Assembly (NCBI RefSeq): GCF_027596085.1
Contig: NC_072469.1
Location: 11,739,914 to 11,803,913, forward strand
DNA from: Anoplopoma fimbria
Lineage: Eukaryota; Chordata; Actinopteri; Perciformes; Anoplopomatidae
DNA: 64,000 nucleotides
Reading direction: 5' to 3'
Positions 1-14,500 of the stretch are shown one piece after another. The translations under genes were made by a program, and so were the position numbers. The notes under the pieces were generated by a model. That model did not search any database. It was not told the DNA's origin and worked only from the letters and a program-made list of their open reading frames with translations. Numbering within the stretch: position 1 is the first letter of the stretch; each line of letters starts with the position of its first letter.

Positions 1-329
1 ACACTCAGCAGCTACATTCAGCGGCTGTTACCCAACGGATCTGCTCCAACTAATGGGCTTTTCTGTCATAATAGTGTTTGTTTGAAATATAAAGTTCAGG
101 ATATACAGAAACAGCCAAAACAAGCGTCTGCTCAGTTTACGAAAGTTACGTCACCAGCGCTTTTCTGAAAAGTTCAGAGATTTTTGCACCCTTTTCCTCC
201 AGACGGCGAGGAGCAACTGAAAAAAGGACTCTATAATGGGGGGTTGATCCTGGCAACTATTAGTTCAAAGATATCGAAGCATGATTACATTTCTCAAGCC
301 AGTTGAATTGAATAATAAAGGCCAGAACA

Positions 330-592
330 CACCAGGGGCGTTTTTTCTTTTTTCCATGCGATATAAGTCGTCAATATGTTTTTTCCAACTATTGTTTTTG
401 TCATGGGGACTTTCCCACAGAGCGCCAATAATACGCTGAGCTTTCACACCGCCAATAAAGGCATCAACCAATCACGTTGTATTTGTGAAACAACGACACA
501 TTTAATACCCTTATTAATGTCGACAAAGCCAGCACAGAACCAGATCTACTCCTTCTGTTCTTTCACAATAAAAGCCCTGGATATATAATATT
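330..592 (+). repeat. Interspersed repeat, copy A
   Basis: It shares ordered blocks with 21180-21520: accaatcacgttgt, cgacaaagccagcac-like, and cacaataaaagccct near the end. A dispersed repeat of unknown family; the copies are diverged. Confidence 0.5.
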
Positions 593-840
593 TGCATACG
601 AATATTTTCATTTTTTAAGCAGTAGCAATTTGTGTGGTGATGAAATCGTTGATGCATACATCTTCTCTTTCACTGTAACTGGGCCATGTTGAGCAGCTGC
701 TGCAGCTCTCTCCATCACATGTATTGTGTTTCATGTTGTTAGTGTGTTAATGCACACAGAGCACTGTAAGGCTCTCTGCTGCAGCGTGGCTTCAGGCCCT
801 GACAACCAGTTCATCCATTAAACTAGTGGTGACCATGCCA

Positions 841-841
<1 letters not shown>

Positions 842-873
<32 letters not shown>
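842..873. repeat. (CA)n microsatellite
   Basis: 16 uninterrupted CA units in stk17a intron 1. Confidence 0.98.
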
Positions 874-874
<1 letters not shown>

Positions 875-2267
875 CCGTCTCTTTCAGGGTGTAGTCTGTG
901 AATGGGGCTGCTGGCTTTGTAAATGTGCTGAGGCTGCTTTAGAAAAGGCTGTGGTGGCCCAGTACGGTTTCTAAAGAGCAGGCCTAGACCCCCCACACCA
1001 AACATGGCCACACCCACACACACCGCTGTCAGAGTCTTTTAACCAACGTGACCTGGAGAAGGATGCTGAAATATGACAAATCTGTCAAAGGACTTGTGAA
1101 GGAAAGACCCCTCGACCCACCACAGCACGACGGATCAGACAGGCTCAATAAATGTTCTGCCCGCTGTCCCGGCGCGTCAGTAGCCACATTGATTTGTGGG
1201 CAAGTGTTGAATGGAAAAATCTATTTACAATGGATTATGTTGGAATACATCCACTGTGATGTATGTTACGATACAGACTGCCCTCTGTGAGCACAGATCA
1301 GATACGGGCCTGCAGCCATCGCTCTTTCTCTCCGTCACTTCTCTTTTTCTCATTAGAATCATCGGCCAGTATTGCGTTCCACTTTTACCATCATTTCTTT
1401 GAATTTCATGAAATTTAAAAAAGGTATATTCCAGAAAGGCAAAGTCAATTATTTGATCTGCTGTCTGCTCATCCAGAAACCTTCTCTTGTTCTGATTGGA
1501 CTGACAAGGCAGGTATCCTTAAGCATTTCATGTTATGTTATATTGTAGTTCTACACCTTGTAAATAATTCTCCATGTGTATGTTTATAGAATTCAACCAT
1601 GTCATACCTACATTTACTAAGCTTAATGTGTCGTTAGTTATTTTTGGTAGTTATGTTATATGACTGGTATTGCTGGGGATGGGAAGTAATATTTAATCAT
1701 AACTGATTCAGATATCGACTCCGCTCAGGCCGGGTCACTGTAGGCCAACTTTATCAAAAATATTAAAGAAAACGATGCGTCCCAACAGGTTCGTGAGTAT
1801 TCTTTTTTTCCTCCACCATGGCTCTGGTCCGACTCCAAACTGAAACTCACCACTGAAGGACATCATTGATAACACTAGTGCAGCAATCTTTGCTCCACAT
1901 ATCTCTCACTCTCACAAACACACTGAGCCATATACCTGCTGTTTTTCTAAAGTCTCCATATGTGTGTAAAAGGTGTGGCCAGAGGTAATTCCAGAGCTAA
2001 TGGGATTGGAGGGAATGGGTGGAGGTCTCCTGGTGTCATTGCATCACAGAGTGGGATGTTGAGAGCTGCTTGATTCTTTCACTAGGTCTTAAGCTTTTAG
2101 TTTGGAGCCAAACAGGACCTGCTGGTTTCCTCTCTGAGAGCTCCAGTTTATGATCACCAGCAGAAACGACATGTGAAACATATTGAATCAAACATATTAT
2201 GAAACATGGGGCGATGGCGCTCGGTGTTAGCAGATAAACGCTTTAATATTTCCAATTCATGTTTCAT

Positions 2268-2370
2268 TTAAAGGTTCAGTATGTATTATTCGACAGCATC
2301 TAGTGGTGAAGTTGCACATTGCAACCAACTGAAACCCCAATACCTGAACGTTCCTATAGATAGAGACAGT
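2268..2370 (+). repeat. MITE-like repeat 5' end
   Basis: It begins aaaggttcagtatgta and continues catctagtggtgaagttgca, ttgcaaccaactgaa. This resembles the terminus of a widespread fish nonautonomous DNA transposon I recognise from memory. The other end was not located. Confidence 0.45.
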
Positions 2371-2999
2371 TTTTATTTTATTCGTTATCTACCTTTTAAT
2401 ATAACTAAGTAGGATGTTGTTTTAAATTGTAAAATTTGATCATGAATTTGTCAATTTTGTCGGGCAAAATCTTTGCTTTTTGCGATGCACTTTTTCAAAT
2501 TCATCTGAAGATGGAGAAACCAGTCGCACCATCGGATCTCATTAGAAAACCGGCCTAAGTGTTGGAATCTGTAGCTCCCAGCTACATAAGCCCCATGACT
2601 CTCACATGAGGCCAGCTGAGGATGAAGCAGCCCAGTGGAGAGCTCCGGGCCCAGAGCTCCTCGTCATGGTCTGTACCCTGACACAAGTCCTCTATGGCAA
2701 CCACACAGGCTCATTCTTTGTGATTCTGTGGTTTTGGTAGGGGGGGGTCCAGGGACATCCTCCCCCAGGAGATTTTCTTGATAAACAAGCTCAATTTAGA
2801 TTTGTTTTATTTATTTTTTAACAAAAACTGTTTAACTGTTAATTTCAGGAATAGTTATGAATTGTTACATAAATATTTTGTAGATGTTAGTAATTAGTAT
2901 TAGTATGGAGTAGAACCAACCAGATACTTCACAACACAGTTTGAAAAACAGCTATTAAATGTGTTGGAGTTAATAATAATAGAATTTAACTACCGTAGG

Positions 3000-3225
3000 T
3001 ACATTTACTGAAGATACTTAAGTCGGCAACAATTTTAAATACCTTGTACTTGAGTATTTCTATTTTATGTTAAACTTCTACTTCTACACTACATCTCAGA
3101 GGGATATATTGTATTTTTACTCTACTTCATTTATTCGAAAACGTAAGCCACTTTGAAGATTCAGATTATTAATACAAAATATAATCAACTACTGTAATAA
3201 ATAATGAGGTTTTATTAAAGGTTTA
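3000..3225 (+). repeat. Interspersed repeat ('tacttgagtatttc' family)
   Basis: It contains the blocks gtacttgagtatttctattt, acttctacttctacactaca and cagagggatatattgtattt, typical of a very common percomorph repeat. The opposite end of the same family appears at 63540-63660. Confidence 0.6.
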
Positions 3226-4968
3226 ACTAACCAGCAATATACTAGCTAAATGCCTGCACAGATATGTCCTTAGAGGAAAACTTGATGCTTAGTGTCAGTG
3301 TTATAGCGTTGATCATTGGGACAGGATTGTTATCTTGTTCTCTGATGAGACCGTATGCAGTGGTCGTCAGGAACAGACAGCAAACGTCTAATTTAAAATG
3401 GAACAATGGCTTCGTATCCAGCAGACTGGCTGCCTGCCGTGCTGCTACATTAAACTCCCTCAATCATTAACAAGCGGAATTTTTTTTGGAACACAACACT
3501 ATTTCTGTCTGGTGCCTCTTAGATAAAAATAAATACCTATACTTGATAGATATGGATGCTACATTTTCTATTTCTCACATCTGCTCTTTCTGCATTTGGT
3601 AAAAGTAGGTTAAATCAGTAGATTTGTGCTTCTGGCGACTTGTAAGACAGAAGTTGTTGTTTAATTTTCTATTCGCATATTTATATTCCCCCTTTATTTA
3701 CGTCAGGCCACACAATTAATCCTAAAGACCTTAAAAGAAGAAGGGAAAGCCGTTGTGTCTTGTCTGTGGATCGGCTGTGGATGGGTCAGGTTCAGCCAGG
3801 GTGCTGCTGCTGATTATTGGAGCATTGACTGCCAAAAGTAGCCAGAGGGGAAGACACAATGTGGGCTTGTCATCTCAATCACCAGCTACATTTCAGAGGA
3901 TTTCCCCTGGGCAGTATGCACATGTGCACACACAACGCTGTGGTGCTCACATGAGAACACTTTCCAGCCAGAAATAAATCTGGGTCAGGCCAGGCAGTAG
4001 TGGTGAATAGAGAAAGGGAAACAGCGCCAACAACATCCATTTAATGTTTTAACTTGTCTTTGTTAATCCAGAATTCACACCAAATACCCATCTATCTGTG
4101 AAGCTGTGTTTCAAAATGAGGTTGAAGTCAGCCTCTGATGCCACAGTCCTTCAAAGCAATAACCCTAATCCAATAAAGCTACTTCTATTTTCTTCATAAT
4201 TTTCTTTCCAAAAATGTACGCCATTGAGCAGAATATTCAGCACAAGATGGTGTTGAGGGTGGTAGAGAAAACCCAGCAGGAGTCTTTGAAGCAAATTTTA
4301 CAAAGTGTCCAAACCGTGGAACTACAACTTCTGGGTCAGTTATGCGATACCACTGGGACCCAAAACATTTTTATTTTTTATTTTTTCCCCATAGACCTAT
4401 ATTGGGAGAAAGATGTAAATCAGTGGATCATTTTTTTGTGAGCGAAATCAACTTCCCAGTACAAAAACAGGTGATTAGCCCTCATTTGAATCATCAAGTC
4501 CTAAAGCTTGTAAAATGCTTTTATTACTGAATTTAGGGTTATATTTCTTCCTCTTTTCAGGCAAGACGGAAGCCGGAGTGAGGGCTAGGAGGCGGGGTTA
4601 AAGGAAACAGTAGTGAGCTTGCCCCATGGTACCATGGATGCAGTACATCCAGGATGCCAGAGTCGCTCAACTTTTTCGTCTGTAAAATGCAGACCGTTAC
4701 ATAATGGGATTTATGAATTAGTGCACAAACCATAAGTAACAGTAATTTCCCATGGACTCACTGTTCGTTTTGATGGAATTTCCTAATAATGAAGGTTTCA
4801 TAAATTAATTTGACCAACCCGAGTTAGAATTCAGAAGACAAATCCATGGCGGCTCCATAAGAAGATGGTAAACGTGTTTGCTGCGATACCCGTTAGCACC
4901 GATTGAGTCCAAGTAACATCCCCACCTAAACATGGACTCACAGTACTGATGGTCCTCTTCTCCTCCAG

Positions 4969-5181
4969 GGGGAAGTTTGCCGTGGTCAGGAAGTGTGTGG
5001 AGAAATGCACGGGCCACGAGTACGCCGCAAAGTTCATGAGGAAGAGACGGAAAGGCCAGGACTGCCGGATGGAGATCATCCACGAGATCTCAGTGCTGGA
5101 GCTGGCCACATCCAGCCCCCGGGTGGTCAACCTCCACCAGGTCTATGAGATGGCTTCTGAGATGGTGCTGGTCCTGGAGTT
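4969..5181 (+). CDS. stk17a: stk17a exon 2: glycine loop to hinge
   Basis: The acceptor is cctcttctcctccag, a good pyrimidine tract, and the donor is gtgagt at 5182. The first base completes an Arg codon begun in exon 1 (phase 2). It encodes GKFAVVRKC, the ATP-site Lys, the basic run [11 protein letters not shown] and the helix-C Glu, and ends at LVLE. The last two bases (TT) join the first base of exon 3 to make Phe, where mammals have Tyr. Confidence 0.95.
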
Positions 5182-6727
5182 GTGAGTATACCAACCTGCA
5201 CAGGTTGTATTTGGAAACTTAAAACGGTTGTGTTTCTGGATACCGACAAAGACAGTCATTAATTGCATTACAAACTATATTTCAGCCATCTAACGAAAGC
5301 CTTTTAAAAAAACCTTGACTTTGACTTCCGAACAAGGGACCCAGAATAGCAAAAGTGCTGACTCATTTCTGGGATTTAAAGTGGCCCTATTATGCTTTTC
5401 CACTTTTTCCCTCTCCTTTAGTATGTTATATATATTTTGTAAAAGGTCCATAGAGTGTAAAACCTGAAGTCCATGCGTAAAAGGAGTTACCCTCCCCCTC
5501 AGTAGCTCCTGAGCTGCCTGAAACGTCTCCATTGAATTCTCTCCTTCACTTCTGTAACTTTATGAGTTCATAATGTTACAGAAGTGATGTAAAACTCCTT
5601 CCGGCTAGTTTGGCCCTCAAACAACAAAAGAGATTTCAGAGAGAGGGTGAGAAGAGGTGCAGCAGGACAGCCAGGATGAGAAAAACAAGGCGGATTATGA
5701 GCATTAACGCATGTAAACATGTTGTAACTGTAACTTGAGATAAAAATATGCACCCGGAAAATAGCATAATAGAGTTTAAAACTCCTTCCTGAGCATTACA
5801 TTGCTGGCTATAGTAAATACACGTAAAAAGTTGCAATCCTGATTGATTCACACAGCCATTTTTCACCAGTTCCTTGTGTCTTGTGATTATTGGTTTTAGT
5901 TATTGGTTCATACTTTTCTGTTTGGTTGCTGAGCTGCTGGATTCTAGGTGCTCAGGGGTTTTCTTTAGAATACGGGGCCAAACATGTTAGTGTCAGTGTG
6001 TAACTGGTGAACTCACTAAACTATAGGCTATAAGTTATCATGTATTGAAGAAGACTCGAAACTAGAGATTGAGACCATAAACTCATGTTTACAATGTTTA
6101 CTGAGGGAATAAATCAAGAGAGAAGTAGAATCATTTTCTCATAGACTTCTATACAATCAGAGGAGTCGCCCCCTGATGGACACTAGAGAGAACTCAAGTT
6201 TTAAGACAGTATTGCATTATCCACTCTGCAGAACCGGAGGTTGCTGCCTGGACATAACAGAGAACCCACAGGAAGCAAACAGTGTGATGACCTCAGAGCA
6301 AAAGTGATAGAGACAGAGGCCTTATAGCCGGGGCTGTTTTACTCCTGCTTCAGCAAACACAAGCTATTCTAACAATGTGCCTCGCCTGTGTCCTTTTGTG
6401 TGTATATGTACACACTCACACAGATTGTGTTGTAGGACATGGAGGGTTTGGGTTTCCTGTGTCCCAGGCTTATGACTGAGAGCTGAAGGGGACAGACAGA
6501 CTGACCCGTCAGAAGTACTGAATAATGCACAACTTGGGCACAGCTCAGTTTGACCCAGTACGTGGGTTTCATACAAACACACACACATACACACACACAC
6601 ACACACACACGTGATACTATATGGTGTTGACTACAGTAGCCGCACCAGTTGTCGATGATCTCATCTGACTGGTCTCAATACCCGGGCCATGCTTGACCTG
6701 GTTCCCACAGTGTGTGTGTGAGTGTGT

Positions 6728-6760
<33 letters not shown>

Positions 6761-6787
6761 ATCAGAAAGGTCTCTCTCACTTCCCCC

Positions 6788-6818
<31 letters not shown>

Positions 6819-8474
6819 TTCTGTCCTCATCTCTCCCTCCAAATGCCATATTGGATGTGGCTGCGTTCCTCACCATAGTGACACCCAGAACCCCCACTAC
6901 ACACACATATACACACACACTCACGCAGATAGGCAGAAGAGAGTCAGTGTTGAGGGCAATATGCTAGATTAGAGGGTAATGACACATTGTTGATCATCCG
7001 TCTCAGACGAAGCCTCTCCAGAGCCACATATGTACACTATACAGCTGTTTTCGCAGGAAGCTGCTGCTGTTTCCTCCCTCACTGTGTGTGTAACTATTGT
7101 GTTTGAGACAACGAGAGTTCTCAGCATCTCCTGGAGTAACTTCTAAGTTACCGATAGCATGACTGTTAACTCTGGACCTTACTAATACTAATACTAATTT
7201 GGAACCGATGATTGTTTAGAACCGAGTTTGGGGGAGCATCTGTAGTTGTTCCATATAAACGTAACCGTAGTCAGTGTTTTAGCTATAGTAACTTAAATGT
7301 TTGGAGGAGCAGACGGTCCTATTTAACTGTTGTGGTCGTCAGTTCGGATCAGAAAGTCAAACGAAAACAGAACCAAGCCAACTGATCGATGAACAGCAGC
7401 AGGTCCTGTGTTCTGTGAGGTCAAATTACTGATTTTGTCGGAGGAGTCTAGTGGCTCCGAAGAGAGCGATAAAAGAGCCTTAATTCCTGTCAGAACGGGC
7501 TGACTGACGGTGAGCCAGGGTTGGTAATTAAAAAATATATATATTTTTGCTGAAATTCTCATTACATACCCAACATCAATGAATGAATCAAACGTTCTGA
7601 CAAAATGCGGCCGCAGTGACTGGACGGCTACCTACCTGTCTACCTGTGTGCACTGGAGTCACTAGAGACTTCCACTAGCTGCTAGTTTAACAGCTGCGAG
7701 CAATAACAGAAGCATTTTGCTCATTTACGGTCATAATTATAATATTCTGAGAGAGACTTTTGGAGCTAGTGCAGCTGGCTGCTTTCATTGAAAAAGAGTT
7801 GAAAAACTCTTGGCTGGGTTTTCTGTTTGGATCATTTTTAATTTCATGTGTACTCTTGCCAGTTCCTTTAAGATTACCAGCCCTCCCTGTAAACTGGTAT
7901 TGATTTATGTCTTAGGTGGCTAAAATAGTTTTATATGCTGCTCCCATTCATAGAAGCTGGTCAGACAGCCCTTTCTGACGGAGAACTGAAGCCGTTATAT
8001 TGCTCTCCTCAAAGCCACCAGAATCCAGAAATATTTATCATAACATATGAGCTGAAAAAAGGCCGGTCAATCGTCGGCTGATGAATCGGTGCATCTCTAC
8101 TTCTACTTCACTTGTTGACTTCTTGTTTCATTATCTCACTCTGCCAGTATGAGTTCACTGTGTGTCTGCATGGAGTGAAACATGAATATAGAGGCTGAGA
8201 GAGGCTGCCGGTGTTTTACAGGATTGTAGTGTTTTACAGGATTGTAGTGTTTTACAGGATTGTAGTGTTTTACAGGATTAGGTGCTGTCAGCAGCACATG
8301 CCACACAATGCAATCTGTCCTGTTAAGGGGATCCCTTAAATGCCCCTTGAAATGCTCAAATCGGCCCGATCCTCCCCCCACCACGGCCCGTAATCCCAAA
8401 CCCAGCCATTGTTCATAAAAAGGATAATCCCAGAATTAACTGCTGCCCTGAATGAGGATAGTGCTCCCAGTCAC

Positions 8475-8565
<91 letters not shown>

Positions 8566-11500
8566 AACACACACAGGCCGAGCTTTACTAACACAGAAAT
8601 ACACCACAGTTTGGTTGTGGGTTGTAAATTCCCTGGAATTTGAAAAAAGCTAAATAAGGAATAGTCATAAGTGATGTGAGGAATGTGGGCTTGTATGAAT
8701 GTTGATTGCCACATTGCTCACTCACTAATTAGGCATGTGTAGCAGACAACACACTGTGCATGTGTCTCATAATTCTTGGTAGCACTGCTGGCATCTTTTA
8801 ACATAGAGATGCTTTTTGAGCAGAGCTCCTACCAGAGTTAAGATTCCTTAAAACATGGAGGATTAATTCATTTAATAAGTATTGGTGCTTTTTTTTCCTG
8901 AAAGTCAGTCTTCTATTGACCAGAGTAGGAAGGACTGAACCAGGTGGCATTATTGAAGGAGTCCAGTAACTACTTTAACTTCAACAGTAAGCACACAGCA
9001 TCCTCCGGCCTCATGAACTCAACATGCTGTTCTCCTCTCTGTGCGTCTAACAGGATACTTGCATTCAGTGGGACACTTGAACAACTTCCTCTAAAACTCT
9101 TCAATATTTCCATCTGATAGTGTGAAAACTGACTAATACATATGATAATATATGGATAGGAAGCAACACAGTCTCATCTCTGCATCAAACACCGACTCTT
9201 TGTCAGCCTCTCTCTATACTATATCAGTTGCTCTGAGTGTTTTAAAAGGATACAGGTGTGTTTACATTGGAGTTAGTTTCAAGCCCGGATTGGGAGTAAG
9301 AACGAGTTGTAAAAAACGAAGCTTAATCCTCTCTCCCAGAGAGTTTTCATAATAGCTGCTTTTAGAAGGTGCTGCAGTCCCCTCAGAACCCCTACTTCCT
9401 GCATCCATGCTATGTGCACAAATACAATAAATAAATACATACATATATTAAAACAATGTCTGAAATTTTCAGCACTATATTCCTTTGACAGTTCATGGAA
9501 AATTACTATTTTTAAATGCTCCTGGTAGTCTTAAACTACAGGGGTCTTTCTTGATACTTCTATTCTCGTGCTACAACTTATTGGCCTGTGCTACTAAACC
9601 TTTAACCTCTGTAGCACTGGTGCTATGTGCAAGGTAGTTAACATAAAGCCCTGATGATAACCTGGGTCATTTTTTTATTATTTTAATGTTTAAATAAAAA
9701 ACAGCCCCAGTATGAGCTCAGCATAGTCAGTTAATTGTTAAATTGATCATAAAAATCCAAAGGAAGGAAAATCAGTTCAAGTGTTTGATATGAAAATATT
9801 AATCATAAGAATGAAGTGAAGAGATCCCTGTGTGGCTGCACCGTTCAGCCCATCTGAACACACATATTTGTTGTATTTATCAGAGGGGAAATAGAGCAGA
9901 ATGGTTTCATTCTTTCTTTAGAGGGATGTTGACAACATCGCCCTTCTTTCATCTGCGCCGACAGCTGACAGATATTTCGGGCGGTGGGGCTACCGGTGAT
10001 GACGGAGGGCTGATGGAGGAGTAGATAGAGGGAGGAGGGTGCAGATATTCTATGAATAAGGTTCAACTCGACATAGAAAACTATTCATGCCATGATTGGA
10101 TGGGGAGGAGGGGGGAGAGATAGGTGTGGAAAACAGGAAAATGGGCCAAAGCTTTTTGTTTTCAATTTTTCAAAGAGACAGAAACAGAGAGTGATGAGAA
10201 AGGAGTGATGAAGGTGATGGTGAGAAAAGTTCAAACGAGAGCCACGGCCTAGAGCTCCAGCTGGGAGTTCATCATGTCAACTGACCCGCACTAGTGCACG
10301 AGACCAGTCAAAGCAAGGCCGCTCGCCCTTAGAGAGAGAGAGAGTCAGACAGGGAAACGAACTGCATCGCATCGACTCGTTGATATTCACAATCTGACTG
10401 CTCTGTAGATTCTATTATTGAACTTTTCTGTGGACTCCTGCTCAGTTCTGACATACATAAAGGAATGGAGGCGTAGAGAGCTGAAGAATCCTTAAGAATG
10501 GCTCACACATCTATAGTTTCATTGTTTAAACAGCTGGTCACTGCACAGCTTAATTCAGCCCTTAATGTAATGGATGCTGATGCCAGACTGTGAGCTGGTT
10601 CTTGAAGCCACTCCCACATGGAAAAGTCCAGTTTGGTGGACGTGAATCCGTAACGAGTGCAGGATGAAGGGCCGCTGTGAGACGTTCACTTGACCTCGCT
10701 CTTACTGGATCCTCCCTCTCTCTCTCTCTCTCTTTTCTCTCTCTGTCACGCACATGTTATCACATTGGCACCTGACTTGCTACATTAATCGTGATGACGA
10801 AGAGAGAAATGAGCTACGTACATAAACTACTTCTAGAACTCTCAAAAAAGCCTTTTTTAATCTACCATATTCATATTTTCACATAGCGGCTCTAAGACAG
10901 GGCGACTCCTGAATGTGTCTGGCAATTTGCACTGCATGAATTAGCCTAGCTGCTAGCTGGCATTAGGACATTAGTTAAATGGACCCAATCCCAGTCTTCA
11001 CACTCTGAGGAGCACTTCTGAAAGTCCATGAGGATTTAGTTCTGTGCCGCTGTAAAAATGTTGAGTGTTTGATGGCTCTCTAGCAGATATTTTGAGCCCT
11101 TTATGAACACTTTCCGTAAGTCCCCATTTCTTCAGACTTTGCCCAAGGGAGTTTATTAATTAATCAATTCATAGCAACGTGACGTTAAACACGGGGTTAC
11201 CAGTGGAAGCACAGAGACGTTAAAAAGGTAAACAAAGAAGACAACCTGGTGTATTACATTTACTCAGAAACATTAAGGATTAAAGATGGGACATAAAAAC
11301 ACATGAAATCAGAGGAATGAGGCAGAGGTTTTGACAAAAACAAGTAAATACATTATTTGACTAATAACTCTCATCTTCTAAGGAAAGAGCTTGGAAGACG
11401 TTCCAATCAGGGAGTAAAACGTATAAAATAAATACCCACCATTGGACATAACATTTTCTGACGTTGTCATGGTAACGTGATATGTTGCAGCGAAGTGCTG

Positions 11501-14500
11501 TCCCATTCGTATTTACACCATTTCAAGCCCTTACATTCTATCACAGTCAACCATTTACCAGGTGAAGTCAGAAAGTCCCTGAGGTTTAGGGTTTAAGGCC
11601 TTAGGGGGGGCACCGGGATCGGGCCTTGGACTTGCATTTGTGCAGCGCTTTGCACTGCATGTCATTCACCCATTCACACACTAAAGTAATTCACACCCAT
11701 TCATTTACTAATGGCATGGTTTTTGGGATCTTGTCCCAGAACACTTTGTCATGGACGAGGATCGAACCGCCGGTCATTGATTTGACAACCCGTTCACCTC
11801 TGAGCCACAGCCACAGTAAGTGAGATAGTTAGTTATTGAGTTACTGACTTACTTTTCCTTTTTTCAGCTCCTCTACACTTAGTTGGATTAAGTCGCTGAG
11901 TCTTGTTTAAATGGTCGAGTCTGCAATTCTGGAGAAAGATCATTGATTATAACCCAACACCCAAACAGAAACCCCTCAAGATAAAGGTCCTGATCAGAGG
12001 GCGACACTTTTGGGGGTTTGTTGTGCTAGGCAACTATTGAAAGAGTGCTAAGATCGGCATTACACAAACTACGAACTGTACGCTACCTAATAGTTAATGG
12101 TACAGTTTAATATTGAAAGCTGTACCAAAACTTGTAAACTAACCCAAATTCTAAAGTAGCCACTTATTGTCCTCCAGGCCTGCTGTTTTCTGTTCCCATC
12201 ATGGAAACTACGGTTGGTAAAGTCGTACAGTCACCACAAAAGGCCCGCCTCTCAATTCATCCAATTGGACAATGGAAAAGAAAACACTACTTATGTCGGA
12301 ACGCTTTTTCTCTCTGAGTTGAAGTTTTTTTAAACTTTTTTTTAAACCGTTCAGGGCCCTCCTGTGAAAACGCGAGGCGCTCAGCTACGCATTGAGCAGA
12401 ACGCCTCATTATCATGGAAATCAATTACTAAAAGCTGCCCAAGGCTGCTTAAAAGTGCTCAGTTTGGTTTTGTTGTCCAGACTTTGTAAAGTCAACGCAG
12501 ATAAAAAATGATCAAAAACAGTCCGAACATGGACTGAAACACTGAGGTTACGTTTAAAGAGAGATCCTGGTTTGATTAAATTTAGAGAAAATAAGTTTTG
12601 TCTCAGTCCAAGCCAGCTTTTGGTTGACTTTAACTAAGTCAACTGTCCAACCTTAACACGGTGCTTTGAGTAACCTAACCTCACCACATAATGTTAGCCA
12701 TGCTTTAGTAGTTTTCTAGAGGATTTTGTAGGAAAAAAACGACTTAAAACATTTCAGTGAATGTTCTGCAGATCATTCGCTGTGAACATTTTGCAGATAC
12801 TTTGATCAAAAACGCTTCTTTATTATGTTAAAAATGCTATCCAGGCGACATGAAGTTTCTTTGGAAACATATTAGCTGTTTCTAATAAGTAGTGTCTAGA
12901 TGTAGTATTTAGGGTCATGATTCCACATAATTCATGTTCAAAGATGGACACATTAGACCCGATGGTGCTGTAGCAACATGTCAGAAGCCTAAAACCTTTG
13001 CTGAGCACATCTGGACCCCCTGCTGTGAATACTGAGGTCTGTCTTTTTCTTTCTTCTAACACTAAAAGAAGTCCAACACTTTTTGGATCACTGTATCCAG
13101 AAACACACTGAGCGCCAACTTGTTTAGTCAACCAATGCTAAATAAACCGCTCACACTTGATCGTTTAAGTCCCTTATCAAGGGGAAATGCCAAACGCCTG
13201 CTGGTTCCAACTTCAGCAATGTGTGGATTTGCTACTTTGTTGTTGTTTTTTTTATATCATTGTTACTTTGTTATCTAACATGTATGGTGTTTTTTTTTCC
13301 CATGGTTGTCCGCACCAATAATATATTAACTTCCTGGATTCAGTTTTTAAATCTCTGGTTTTGTGTTTGTTCAGGCAAAGCCAGCAATTTAGAAACATTA
13401 ATCTGAGCCAAACTGGTCCTTGAACACATCATCAAACATAATTATCTCCTATATCTTCAGCTCTGTTTGTCTGCACACTACAGTGTTTAATAGAGAGTCA
13501 GTATTTAGCCTTCTCATCTCCCATTGACCTTAAGAAAGGCCTCCACTCATAGAAGAGGTAAATGGACCATATCTAGTTTTTTATAAAATGTCAAATAACC
13601 CAGATATTAATCTTCTCCTACTGAAAACATATCCCGTTTTGCTGCTCGTCGAAGGGCGTGCCCGTTCGGGATTTCGCCGTGGGGAACCCATGCCCACTCG
13701 ATTGCTCGGCCCCTGACAGTGCTGATGCAGCGCTGTCAAGAGCCGCTCAACATTCGTTGACTCACACGTTGTTGGTTTACAAGAAAGTTCACGTGTTTCT
13801 TGGGGCGACGAGACAACTGCACCAATACGCCGACACCTTTTTATTCGAGCCGACAAAAGAGGCGAGCCTAAAAGTATAGACGAGGCAACGTGTTGGATCT
13901 GCAGGAGTCTCAGCGCTCTCATTCGTGGGCGTAGACTCTCCAGTCTCATCGTGTTCCAGCGGGGAGCAGAGACCGACTCAAGTGTGACACCTAGTGGTAC
14001 AATTAAGGTGTACAGGACTGGTGTTCTGCTTTGAACCGTTTTTTACCAGCCCAACTCTAGTAACTAGAAGGACACTTTCGGGCCAATTGCTCCGTCTGTC
14101 AAATGATTCCGGATCCGCGCCAGAAATTGAATTCCATGCTTCACCCTTCAACCTAATATCATGAAAATCAGGCCAGTAGTTATTCTATAATCCTGCTGAC
14201 AAACCTAACCGAAGACGTAACCTCCGGCTCCTTGGTGGAGTTAATAAACCAGAATTATCTTCAATAAAGTTTCATCTTTAAAGTGCTTCATCACTTCCTG
14301 AACCAAGACCAGGACCCGTGTGTAGCACAGATTGTTCTGTCACTTGATAAGTAATAATACTTTTGTTAGCATGCATCAGGTCTAACCCTACAGTGTTAAA
14401 GACCCTTTATTTTTTCTTCTCACCTTGAAAAGCCCCAAACCCGCTCACTCAACCCTCCTCTTCCTCCCCCTCCCCTCCTGAGGGCTCCTCTGAGATAAAG

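Larger units (their letters stand above)
1..4968 (+). other. stk17a intron 1, 3' part
   Basis: No coding exon is seen. I searched for the expected first exon (residues ahead of the glycine loop, ending in two bases of an Arg codon before GT) and found none, so exon 1 lies further upstream. The stretch holds a CA microsatellite and several repeat fragments listed separately; the rest is unassigned AT-rich DNA. Confidence 0.75.

Noticed and set aside
8409..8714. Open frames made of alternating His-Thr or Cys-Val
   Set aside because: They are translations of the (AC)n/(TG)n microsatellite. The same holds for similar frames near 6370, 6712, 15070, 18580, 31100, 33050 and 53550.
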